Of a stretch of 64,000 bases of DNA, positions 49,101 to 59,130 are shown piece by piece; position 1 is the stretch's first letter; the number at the start of each line of letters is the position of its first letter. This stretch comes from Cyclina sinensis (lineage: Eukaryota > Mollusca > Bivalvia > Venerida > Veneridae), in the NCBI GenBank assembly GCA_012932295.1, contig JAAONU010000001.1:44117134-44181133 (forward strand). The letters run 5' to 3'. Position numbers and translations under genes: made by a program. The notes below the pieces were generated by a model. That model was not told the origin of the DNA, did not search any database, and saw only the letters and a program-made list of their open reading frames with translations.

Positions 49101-52100
49101 TCAATTTCGAAGCAAAGTAAATTGTTAACAGATCTGATGGAATGCATATGTTAAGTAAATCAAAATACAGTCCCGGATTTGGAGCTTTCTGGCCAAATTT
49201 CATTTGAAATCTTACAGTCTAAAAACGTCTTTATATCATCAACATTAAATTTTGATAAAATTTCTTGACGTTTATCTCTGATGTCTAATAACACGTAAAT
49301 ATAAAGGATAGAAATATATGTGGGACTCAGTTTACTTAAAGACATACCTTTGCGGACAAAGAAATGGTAAGAACCACACAAAACGACTCTCAAATAGTAT
49401 TGTATCTGGTTCATTGCTAAATGTAAGTTGCAAAAACTACTGACGATTTACTTTTGAAACACAAAACTGTTTTTAAATGTCTTTGAAGAAAAACATTAAC
49501 TTACTCTGGCATATATACTTGAAAAGATACTCACGAGTTCAACCCGGCCAAATCCCCCGACACCAAGGGTTGTGACAATACTGAGATCTCCAAGCTTGAG
49601 TTTGGCAAACTCTGCAGCGACACTGATAAATAAATATGGTATGAATATCTTTATTTTTAATCTAAAATAGTGATTCCTATAGTATTAAGCATAACCATTT
49701 AAATGTTTTTTGTGTGCAAATTTTGCATACAAGTATAATTTATGAATATTGCAAGTTTAATTTAATTTCTGGGCTGCTTATCTGCATATATCACATTACG
49801 TTTGTGTAATGGTTAACTTGAAGTTTGTGTGTGTGTGTGATATATTTCAAAAAGCTGAATTAGCAAGGCAAACTAAGATACCATACTTAACTGATGTTAG
49901 GTTTTCTAAAGATATTGCTGTAATTAAGCTTTTGATGTTACAAATAATTAATAATATGAGTGATATTTCTGATAGAGAGGTAGCTTCAAAGGCAGACAAA
50001 TATTCGAGAATGATAATTGTTTTTTATTGTTATCAGATGATTAAATAAAATTTTCTAAATCAATGGAAACCATCCAGTCAATATCATTATTTTTTTACAC
50101 TCATGTTTTACAGCTAATTCTGAAATGTTTATATCAGAGAGATCTGGAAACTAAAGTAGTTATCTGTGTATCATAGAATTTAAAACTAAGTTTTTTTTTC
50201 CTCTCTAAGTATATCCTTCAACCATTTCATAAATTAAACTGACTTGTTCACGATTTCCTCGTCCTCATAGTTCCGCTGCAAGTCATCTAAATTGCTGATA
50301 AGTTGGGTGTAGGATCTAAAAATAAAACGATATGGAAAAGTAAATTTGATTGCCTTGAGAAAACTCGAATCAAAGAAATCTAAGAAACCATTTAATACTT
50401 GAAGTGTTATATTATCAATAAACACGTTGATAGTGAAAAAGAAACGCCAGTAGGAGTCAATTAGATGAAGAAGTATTTCTAGATAAATGGTAACAGGTTA
50501 TAGAAACTGCGCAGTATTTATTCGTGCTTAAGTTATATTTTAAGCAGGCCAAGAACACGCTGTCCGCTTTGTGTGCGGATATTTTCGTACAAATATGTTG
50601 CCTTTTTCAATGCACAATAATACTGACTTTGTGTATATTAAAAGACAACGTTTCATTTCGACAGAGGGATAGTATATCTTTAGTTTTGATCCAATGCTCC
50701 GACACTTTATGCGCAACCAACAAGTTCAAAAAACATGTATACTAAGCATTATTTCGGGTAATGAGATCTTCTAACATATATTCAGACAAACTTAGGATAA
50801 ACCTGATGAGAAACCATTTTTTCAGTGTTCATTCTAAATGTATGTATTATTTGGTAATGTATTTTGTGCTCAAGCACTTACATTGCTTTTATGAATATCA
50901 TTTATGAACAAAAGATCGTGTTTAATTCAGTAATATTTCTAATCATTACTCACTCTCTGTCAAGAACGAGACAATCCACGCCATCAGGGTCGTCTGCTAT
51001 AATACTGGCTGTTCTTATGTCTTCTCTACAATACAACAAAAACATGTTCAAACCTTTTTTTTCAATTCTGCGATAAACAAGGAATGAACTCAACCTTTTT
51101 CTGCAGATACTATTCAAAATAGCCGATAAAACAAAAATAATATAATAAAACATGTATAACTAAAAATTTTGTATAACAATTTAGGTAATGAGATTTTTAA
51201 ATAACTTTTAAGAAGTGCTTATCTTAATTTCTTTTAAAAATGTGAACTTTGTTTTAGCTGTTGTTGCAAAACGACACAGAGCTAGTTTGCTCTACAGCTT
51301 CAATAAAATTTAAAACAAACACAGAAAGGCGTAGTAATTAATAATGATTTACTTAAGATATGATAATGAAAATAAAAAAAAGAAAATTGTCAAGGGAACA
51401 ACTTAATACCCTTGCAGGGCCCTTTCTCCAAAGAACTCTCCCCGCTGAAGATAACGCAGATTTTGGTCCTCCGAACCTTTTGAAGTTCTTTTTGTAACTT
51501 TTACCTGAAAAATACGATTTATTTACAAAAGTACTTCCACCACTTGAAATGATTTTAGCTATTACGTTATAATACCTATATTTCAAGGAAAAGTAGGCTT
51601 CTTAAATACAAACAATTCGTAGAAAGGTATTGTGATAGACATTATTAAAACATAAAAACTGTTTGAAACAAATGCCTCTCTGTTGTTTCTTGTCAACTAA
51701 TAAACTTTAGATGAAATCTTTGAGAACTAGCCCTATTTACTCGTTCCTTTTAATTACCATTTAACGCTAATAATTACGAACACTCAACAGGAAACTGTTT
51801 AAACTCTCAAGAATCAGCAGATTGTGGTTAAGATATGTCACTATTTAGTGCTTCTGGTAAGCCTCAGACCACTGTAACTTATCATAGTCTAGTCTCAGCT
51901 TATCTGAGCAATTTATCTATTCATGTCAAGTGTTATAGTAAAACGCCAAAATATAAGCTGTAAAAAAATTGCTCAACATAAAAACAAAGTTACGCTGGTC
52001 TTTCCAGGTCTGAAATTACTGATTCAGAAAAGTCAGGTCGACCTCATCTAGTGCTCGTCTGATATATACATTATATCGGATTTTCATCTTATCATAGACG

Positions 52101-55100
52101 TGGATTGGTGGTAAAAGTTTATGTATTGAGATATGCTCTAATGCTAAAAACGTTTGCCTAATCGATTGACCTTCTTAACGGAATGTTGTACAATACATCA
52201 TCTATAATTCAATATGGTAGAAAAAAAAGCAGAATTCAGCGTTTACGAGAAAAGCATAGTTATTATACTATGTCGAAGTACCGGTATAAAAAAACGTAAC
52301 CTTAATGTTTTATTGTTTAAACAGTTTATACCCTAAGCTTACCTTTCCTTTGGATATGATATAAAATGTGTCTCCCCTCGCCCCTTGTCTAATAATACAC
52401 TCTCCATTATTATAGTGGGTCTGAAATGATAAAGGAGAAAGTAGAGCTACACAACTTGCCTCTTGTGTCTTCCAAATAAGGAATTCTGTAGAAAATGAAT
52501 AGTTATTTCGACAAACATTCAGGTCTGAAGTGAAATATTAATACTGTCAATGTTTCAGTTGAGGAAAGGTGTTGAATATGGTAGGCCGTCTTTATCATTG
52601 ACCCTTGGCCATGACAAAATTTTCTCCTGCAATTACTAAACTCAGTCAAACTGATGTTAAACATATCATTATTGAAAAGTTCTTAGAAGTTTTTTTACAT
52701 GAAGAGTATGTCGCTATCGAATATAAGCTGTAAAACTGTACTAATACAAACTTGTAAAACATACAAACAAAACGTAAACATTTTTTCTCTGAAGTTATAT
52801 ACTAACGGTATAAGGAAAATGAACTTCAGTTAATAACATGAGATACACACCATCTAAGATTACTTTTTTACAATCAAACTAAGATCGTAACACTGTGAAT
52901 TATAAAATTATTCGTAAACATATTACGTACTGATTATGAACGAAATATGAACCATTTTCAGTATGTAATTAAAGCACAGAAAGTAATACGAATTTGTTTT
53001 TTAAATGTTTTAAACATAATGAAACAGCAAACAGAAATGCGTTTCGAATGAAAAGGAAATGTTCGTTATACCTTCCATACAATTAAAATAGTTATGCTGT
53101 GACTTAGTTTTTAAGTGATAACATTCTCTGTTAAAGGTTCAGTATGATATTATAATTCTTCCTTAACATTTTTATAATATTTCTCAAAACACCATTTTCA
53201 GGCATTTTCCAGGGTTTCAATGCAAATATATATTAAATAGAACTTAAAGTTCTAACAGTTATCAATCTATAACATTATTTACCCTTTTCATACGAGTTCT
53301 ATTAAGGTAGTGGGCTCCAAATGGATTAAATTTCAAGCCTAGTTAAATTAATCTTGTTTTTAGAATAAAAGACATCTCAATAAGAAACAAGGATAATAAT
53401 TTATATGACTATTTTACCGTAAAATGTTAAAGACATGAGAAATAATGAGTTCAATCCTAATTTGTCAAATTGGGCTCTGAAGAGCAAAGTGGTAATTATT
53501 CTAAAAAACATTTTCCCCTACATCTGACCACAAAAAAAACTGAAACACAGCTTTTTTGTCATTCATTTTAATGATAATCTAGTCACTGCTGAAAGAAAAC
53601 ACAAACAGTTCATTAAACACTCTGATTTTGTGAAATGAGGTTAAACGCATGGTACCATTTCACCCTACCCACTTATGCTACATTCATATGCCAGGCATAA
53701 TTTTGTGGAAAGTCCTTTCTTTATGAAATATGAATGTCGATTTATTCAGACTGTGAATATTGTTTCTTCATCTGTTTATTTTGTTGTTGTTTTTGTTTGT
53801 TTTGTTTTATGGTTTTTTCTGTAACGTAGCCCTAGGATAATCGTTATCTTAGTTACAAATTTAGATACCCCTAAGGTCTCGTGACTTCCCACGTGACCAC
53901 AGTTAATTTGCATTTAGTGGAAATATCTTCCAGATAGTGAATCCATAGTTGTTGTTGTTGCTCTTGTTACTGTTGTTGTTGTTGTTGCTATGAAGATCTA
54001 GGATTGTATTGAATGAATTAAGGAAACCTTTGTTAGAGGCACAGCAAATATTTAAGTATTGTATATTTTTGTAAAAACAAACCGGGAACTTTAAATAAAA
54101 AAAAGATAATATAAAACAAATAAATTTCAAGCCGAAGTGATCCAAATTTGCAGTCGAGTAATATACGATTTATATTTCGTAACTTTCCGCAACAAATTGA
54201 TAATTTTAAAATACCCAGGTATTTTCTATAATTGGTGTTGTCACCATGACAACTTTTTATCACATGATTGTTTATAGTGAGAACGTAGTGGTATAAAGAC
54301 CAAACCAAATATCGTTTCGACGTCCTATTTATCTACGCCTGTCTTATCACAGTTGTGGAATTATATCAAGATAATTGTCGGGATTCTGACACGAAGAAGC
54401 ACGTGCCCGATTATTTATTACGCGTGATTTTTCTCGAATTCTCGATATATAGTTCAAGAAATTTCCAAATTTAAAAAAAAACACACACACATGTTGCATA
54501 ACAGTTCTTAAAAGTCGACAAAATTCAAATCAGGAATTCAAAATAAATAGAATGTGTTTTTAAGAATACTTAAACATATCGACTTTAATGAATATATAAA
54601 TAATCGATCATTGAAATAATGTAAACGTTATGAAAATGTTCTGATTTACAAAAATCAATGAAAAATCTGAAATAACGAGTATTACATCAACACTCAAAGT
54701 ATTTTATTCAAATTCTTTCTTTCCACTTATATTTTGCTCAGACATGCCAGCTATTAGAATTGTATTGCGTTCAAACAGTTTCCGTATACAATGTGAAAGC
54801 AAAGGGTTATTCGGTTCTTCTTGTATGTAAATATGTTGTAGATATATAACATACTACTACGAACAACCATATGTCCAAGATATCAACGCGATGAAAAATG
54901 TAGAAATTAATTAAATATGCTAGTCATATCTTGGCTGAACTCTGCCTGCCTTCGACCCTCTTTGCTGATTTCTTGCAGATTAATATTACGGCGAGAAGAA
55001 ATATAGACTAGGTCTTGTAACTTCTTTTCTGGCTCTCTTTCTTACTTTTGTCCACTCTATCTGTTATTATATTGCATTTGCAAGCAAAACTGATAAAGGT

Positions 55101-57841
55101 ACTGACCAAAACATCAAATGAAAACTATGAAACTTAATTGCATTTTATGCATTATATTCCTGATTTTTACTGTAAAACATACGCTTCGTGACCAGGCCAG
55201 AGGGTCAAGTAAATTTGTATGACGTAGAGTTGTTAACAGACTTTTGTCTAAGAGATAGTAATGCGGTGAACGTGTAAAATTCTAACTCTTACAGATTATT
55301 TCTTCTCTCAAAAGGGATCAATTCTCTGTTTAGGTTTTAATGTTTATTAGCGACGGCTTCTGTCTATGGCGAAAGCATTCTGGAAAATCACGATCACGCC
55401 CAATAATTAAGACACAGTTGGCAAAATAATGTCACAGAAAAGTGCAACAACACCTTTTTTTTGTAACTGACGAAAAAATCAGAAGACTTGTGTTAAAATC
55501 ATCACAGACACATTGATACAGTAATACTTTTATCTGTATAATAACTTTATGTCACAATAAACCTATAAGAATGACTCAGAATGATAAACAGTTTGACACT
55601 GATGTGAGTGAACGTTAAATTTAGCCACTAGAAATTGAAACATATCTACAGAAATAAACACTTTTCTCAACCTAATGAGAAAATACGTAAACACGAAGGC
55701 ATCTTTCATGAGATATAAATCTAATATAAAAATATATACCTAGCAAAATATTTGCTTATTCGAAATTCTCATAATATACGACAGAAAATGTCAAAATTAA
55801 GTAAATATCGGAAAATAACGACATAAATGTTCATGAATTTTCTTTTCTTTAATAATAAAGAATATAAATGAACATCACACAAAGATCATAATTGTCAGTC
55901 GTAGGGTTCATAACCATTTTATAAGAATAATTAATCTAAAGTCATATTTTGACCTTCACAAAGTTCACGACCTTAAAACACCAACGAAACATGAAGTAAA
56001 TTAGGTCTGAAAACACTTGATTGATGTCAGACTTAACTATTTCAGCTGCCGTTTTCAGTTATTCACAATTCTGAAGATTTCTGCGCAAGAAAAAAGGTTC
56101 AAGTTTGATAAAGATTTCGATATCCGACATCATCTGATGCTTCAGCTGAAGAGACCCGTGAAATTCGTGATATATCAGGTAGTGCTTTAATTCCATAGAT
56201 ACGAGAGTTATACGAGCACGGTTTTTCTCAGATTTGCTTGCCAAATTTCCATGTTCAACGATAGAAGTGTGTTCCTCAGCGTCTGTTAAGTATGTCAAAT
56301 TATTACAGACATTTCGATGAATGAGTCATTTTATATGTTTATTTTAACCTATAAATAACTTTAGAGAAACATAAACCGTTTGAAATAATAAACATATGAT
56401 ATATTTCGGTGAAGCACAAGTTAACTACCCTTAAGTAAACTTGCTTCTATTTAACGTCAGTTTCAAATTCACTAGCTGACCAGGTCAGACATCTATATTT
56501 GTTTCTTACTAATTACGTGAAAACGGTAAAATAATTTCAAACAAATCTTCCAAACTTACTCACTATGCATTCAAGAATTTATACGTCGCCTTGTACATGG
56601 TAATGTAAAATTGTTTTGTGCTTAAACCACGCATAATGGACTACGGAAGTTAACATAGGCAAACACTGCAGATCCCTGTGAATGAAATTAAAAATTTATA
56701 CCAAACTCTCTTTTAACTGAAAATGGTCTCGTCCAACTGACAAGGATGGCATAATCCATAGAGCATTATTCTCTTGACAGTTTTCTTTTTCAGTTCAATT
56801 AAACGGATGACACAAAGAAAATTTCAACTTATAGGTACGTCTCCTAAGGTATAACCAAAGGCTTCTTATGTATCTGAAACACAGAACTTTCAATACTTTC
56901 AGATGCTTCGGTACTTATTCACTTTTAATCATTGCCCGTGCCTTTCGGTAACATAATTCTGACAAAAGTAGAAGTTCGGTCATTACCGCTGAAACCATAA
57001 CAACAAACAGAAAATGTTATGATATATTGTACTAATACTTTGTTTTTAACCTTGTATTGATTTCTTTCTGTTTTTCTTAGAATTTCTTTCCATCAGCTTA
57101 TTTAAGGCAGAAAGACCGACTTTGATACTGATTTCTAATTGTATTATCTTTATCATTTTCATCTTCTTCGTTGAAAGAAAGCATTGGATTCTAGCCGGAT
57201 AGAAATTCTTTTATGTACTGTCTGATCCCCGTTTAAGATACAAGCAACGCCAAGAACTAAAAGCTCACTTTGTATGCATTTAATGGTTTAATCCCTGATA
57301 ATAATTGTGATATCAAAATGAGATATCAAAACATGAAAATGGTCTCATTTTGTCAGATTTAGAAAGAAATATCTTTTATAAATAGATTTTTTATGAACTT
57401 GGTCGTAAAACACGACTGTTCTATGTGATCATACGTATATTTAAAAAAGACCACAGCTCATATACAGACAAAGGACATATAAACAGTATATAACAGTTAA
57501 AGTGACGACTGCAATTTAATTTTAAGCTTCCCATTTGTAATGTTCTGGTGACTTTTAAGTCAAAGTTAAAACGTGAAAATCTGAAAACCTATAATAAGTT
57601 CAATCTGTAACATTAAGTTCATAATACTGAAATACTATATTTTACGTCGACAGATCCAAATTACCACACTAACTCGTCAACAGAGGTAATACAATTGTTA
57701 TTTTACTAGTTATAAGTAGTTAATTATTATTCTTAAACTATATTTCAAAACTAACTACATGACTGTAATAAACTTACCTCTTCTAAGACATCGGCTATCT
57801 TGCTTATCGTTTCCTCGGGAAGGTTTTTAAACGAAGGAACA
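43022..57841 (-). CDS. cGMP-dependent protein kinase, PKG I / foraging type (3' portion, 13 exons)
   Basis: Cytosolic serine/threonine kinase activated by cGMP, the effector of the nitric oxide and guanylyl cyclase pathways. Joined exons: 57841-57778, 52420-52343, 51504-51410, 51025-50954, 50315-50244, 49622-49535, 47522-47383, 46903-46814, 45554-45413, 45202-45039, 44508-44386, 44065-43936, 43120-43022. Every border is GT/AG and every phase matches, giving 451 residues plus one split codon and a TGA stop. Residue numbers here and below start at the first complete codon in the window. CNB-B spans about 15-105, with phosphate-binding FGERAL (72-77) and RTA (83-85). The kinase domain spans about 140-400: glycine loop GVGGFGRV (147-154), Lys170, Glu189, YRDLKPEN (262-269), DFG (282-284), activation-loop [10 protein letters not shown] with Thr297, APE (306-308). 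The tail resembles PKG I ([20 protein letters not shown]), not PKG II. PKG I proteins are about 670 residues, so roughly the first 220 lie upstream, outside the window. No frameshift or lost catalytic residue is seen. Confidence 0.95.
43936..44065 (-). CDS. PKG exon: end of kinase domain
   Basis: One base plus 43 codons. It includes [20 protein letters not shown], then [20 protein letters not shown]. The HKWFxGFNWxGL stretch ends the kinase core and begins the AGC C-tail. The donor is GTGATT. Confidence 0.95.
44386..44508 (-). CDS. PKG exon: C-lobe
   Basis: One base plus 40 codons plus two bases. It reads [20 protein letters not shown], then [34 protein letters not shown] is a PKG-type signature. 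The donor is GTAGGT. Confidence 0.95.
45039..45202 (-). CDS. PKG exon: DFG, activation loop, APE
   Basis: Fifty-four codons plus two bases, starting [20 protein letters not shown] and ending ELLTG. It contains the magnesium-binding DFG, the activation-loop threonine in [13 protein letters not shown], and the helix F aspartate in DYWSLGIL. This is the most conserved exon in the window. The donor is GTTAGT. Confidence 0.96.
45413..45554 (-). CDS. PKG exon: catalytic loop
   Basis: One base plus 47 codons starting [11 protein letters not shown] and containing [20 protein letters not shown]. Asp264, Lys266 and Asn269 are the catalytic-loop residues. YRD in place of HRD is normal for AGC kinases of the PKA/PKG group. 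The donor is GTAAGT. Confidence 0.96.
45880..46290 (+). repeat. Dispersed repeat family R2, copy in PKG intron
   Basis: 'gcgaatgcatgaaaatatat', 'cttccgtcaagacggtagcc', 'ttcatcaattaccatcaact' and 'gattagactcagtgcagg' match copies near 37520 and 22575. Confidence 0.55.
46814..46903 (-). CDS. PKG exon: kinase hinge
   Basis: Ninety bases encoding [20 protein letters not shown] plus GELWTVLRD. The hinge [12 protein letters not shown] links the two lobes of the kinase. The donor is GTAAGT and the junction residue is Lys. Confidence 0.95.
47383..47522 (-). CDS. PKG exon: ATP-binding lysine and helix C
   Basis: Forty-six codons plus two bases. It contains RTFALKIM, with the ATP-anchoring Lys170, then [15 protein letters not shown] with the helix-C Glu189, and ends DFIVR across the junction. 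TRQQEHI..EK and SDFIVRLYRTF are PKG hallmarks. The acceptor is TTTCCAG and the donor GTAATG. Confidence 0.95.
48712..48900 (+). repeat. Dispersed repeat family R1, copy 3 in PKG intron
   Basis: Aligns along its length with 29795-29990: 'gtctcggatagacgcctg', 'cttataaatattagcatag', 'accaaatgtttgtaaa' and 'ataatacattaatgaaaa'. Confidence 0.65.
49535..49622 (-). CDS. PKG exon: kinase glycine-rich loop
   Basis: One base plus 29 codons, ending [20 protein letters not shown] is the ATP-binding glycine loop (GxGxFGxV) and is nearly invariant in PKG. The preceding [12 protein letters not shown] is the linker strand. The donor is GTGAGT. Confidence 0.95.
50244..50315 (-). CDS. PKG exon: end of CNB-B and linker to kinase
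   Basis: Seventy-two bases beginning [20 protein letters not shown]. This corresponds to the C-helix of CNB-B (SFxxLIxxLDDL in relatives). The only phase-compatible donor is GTCAGT. Reading past it reaches a stop within three codons, so splicing here is needed. Confidence 0.85.
50954..51025 (-). CDS. PKG exon: CNB-B, RTA motif
   Basis: Seventy-two bases encoding [20 protein letters not shown] plus LDR and a split Glu. The Arg of RTA is the phosphate-binding Arg, and the Thr after it is the residue associated with cGMP over cAMP preference in PKG. The donor is GTGAGT. Confidence 0.93.
51410..51504 (-). CDS. PKG exon: CNB-B with phosphate-binding cassette
   Basis: Thirty-one codons plus two bases of a split Gly. 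It begins VKVTKRTS and ends [14 protein letters not shown]. The FGE(R/K)AL stretch is the first half of the cGMP phosphate-binding cassette; the Glu normally contacts the ribose 2'-OH. The acceptor is TTTTTCAG and the donor GTATTA, weaker than consensus. Confidence 0.93.
52343..52420 (-). CDS. PKG exon: start of CNB-B
   Basis: Twenty-six codons in phase 0, containing [20 protein letters not shown]. The Y-x-x-GExIIRQGxxGDxFYII signature is the first half of the beta-barrel of a cyclic-nucleotide-binding domain. The acceptor is CATTTCAG and the donor GTAAGC. Confidence 0.93.
53948..53989. repeat. GTT-rich microsatellite
   Basis: Imperfect GTT repeats with two interruptions, inside the large PKG intron. 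Confidence 0.9.
54905..55050 (+). repeat. Dispersed repeat family R6, copy 2 in PKG intron
   Basis: 'tgctagtcatatcttggctg', 'aactctgcctgcc' and 'gctgatttcttgcagatta' match 31570-31700. Confidence 0.6.
56043..56350 (+). repeat. Dispersed repeat family R3, copy 3 in PKG intron
   Basis: 'cagctgccgttttcagttat', 'gtttttctcagatttgcttg', 'ccaaatttccatgtt' and 'gatgaatgagtc' match 10825-11130; its first half matches 32445-32625. Confidence 0.6.
57778..57841 (-). CDS. PKG exon: CNB-A/CNB-B linker
   Basis: The most upstream kinase exon in the window. One base completes a split codon, then 21 codons read [20 protein letters not shown] plus E. This matches the PKG I segment SVPxFxxLPEE..SKxADVLEE that leads into the second cGMP-binding domain. 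The acceptor is TTTTTCAG and the donor GTAAG. The upstream exon must end with two bases of a split codon; it was not found up to 64000. Confidence 0.9.
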
Positions 57842-58579
57842 CTGAAAAATATAAACAAAATGCAAATGTTAATAACATACTTTATTTCGATATTCAAGTG
57901 GTGGCTCTTAAAATTTCTAAGGGGAAGGTATTATAGTCTTTTTATTGTTGTTCTTTGATGTAGATCTGTATTTACATCAACAATGGCTTTATTGATTCCG
58001 ATTTGACTGACTCATTCGTAATTTGGATGTTTAACAAGAATAGCATCCCATTTATGATCTAAAAAAATTTTTACCAGTTTTACATAATGCTGTCGACTTT
58101 TACTTTAATTGTAAAATATGTTACCTAAAAACTGTAAGCTAAATGAAATACATTAAAATGATTGCTTTGAAGAAGTTTCAACACCAGCAAATGACATGAC
58201 TGCGAGCATCGAAAGGTGTTACGATACATGACCATAAAGTGCTGCGTTTGTCGATACAACAGTATTATCTATGAAACAATCGTCTATGAAACTCCAAGTC
58301 AAGCAGGCGGACAGTTTGCATTCATAACAAATGTTATACGCCCTATGTATCTGTATTTTCGAAATGCTTTGCAACTTATATTAAAAAAAATACATAATTC
58401 TATTTTTGTGTGGGTTGAATTCAAAACATTTTGTAACAAGCCTCCGTTTTAATGTATTCAGGTGTGGTTGCATTTTCCGTTTTCCAGCAAATCGTTATTT
58501 ACGCGTTTTACTTTTTTAGTGTATATCTTTTTCTCGCACTTAACTTCCTTCATTCTAACTTCTAATAGCTAGACGATTA

Positions 58580-59130
58580 TACAAAATAAACATCTATTCC
58601 AATTAATGCTCCTCAACTGCGGGCGCTAACACCTGAGAGGATTCGTTTGATCAAGAACCATTTAAGCGAGAAAGTAACTAAACATTTTGTATTCAAGCAA
58701 AGGCACTTTTAATTTCTATGATACTGTAAACGCGTGTGTTTCATTTTCTCCTTGCGATTTGTAACAATTTTTAAAATTACTTTGTTAATAAACGTCAGTA
58801 TGCTTTTGTAATCATTTATACGGATGCACGAAAAAGAAAGTAAGTTGGAAAATTATTGCTGTAAATTATTGCTTGTTGTAGACAAAAAGAAGCTTAAATC
58901 ACTTATCTGAGATAATTTTTATTTTTTGTTCTAGATCATGTAATCTTACTGTAATCGACAATCAATCAAGTGCTGATGAGCACAGATGGTAGAAGGAAGA
59001 ATACTGCGTCGAGGTAACTATGAAATCAAAAGAGGACACACAGGAGGGTGAGCTGAAGTTTGTGTTCTGACTGGGAGATATGTTAGTACAGATGGTATCC
59101 TAAGCTTGTGCTAAATTTGGTTTGCAGGAT
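58580..59130 (+). repeat. Dispersed repeat family R7, copy 2
   Basis: 'ctattccaattaatgctcc', 'gcgggcgctaacacctg', 'gtgctgatgagcacagatgg' and 'ggtatcctaagcttgtgc' correspond in order to 35420-36000. Confidence 0.5.

Larger units (their letters stand above)
43121..50243 (-). other. PKG introns, kinase-domain half
   Basis: Introns between the kinase exons range from about 0.3 to 2 kb and are AT-rich. No separate gene is supported inside them. They hold one dispersed-repeat copy at about 45880-46290 and another at about 48712-48900. ORFs such as 49160-49414 (minus) have no recognisable domain. Confidence 0.6.
52421..57777 (-). other. Large PKG intron (about 5.4 kb)
   Basis: Separates the linker exon from the first CNB-B exon. 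It contains diverged dispersed repeats at about 54905-55060 and 56043-56350, a GTT-rich microsatellite at 53948-53989, and a segment at 53300-53690 starting 'ttaaggtagtggg' and ending near 'ccctacccactt'. No coding exon was recognised. Confidence 0.6.

Noticed and set aside
43022..57841. Assignment to cAMP-dependent kinase (PKA) or PKG II
   Set aside because: A cyclic-nucleotide domain is fused to the kinase, ruling out PKA; the tail ([17 protein letters not shown]) matches PKG I/foraging better than PKG II.
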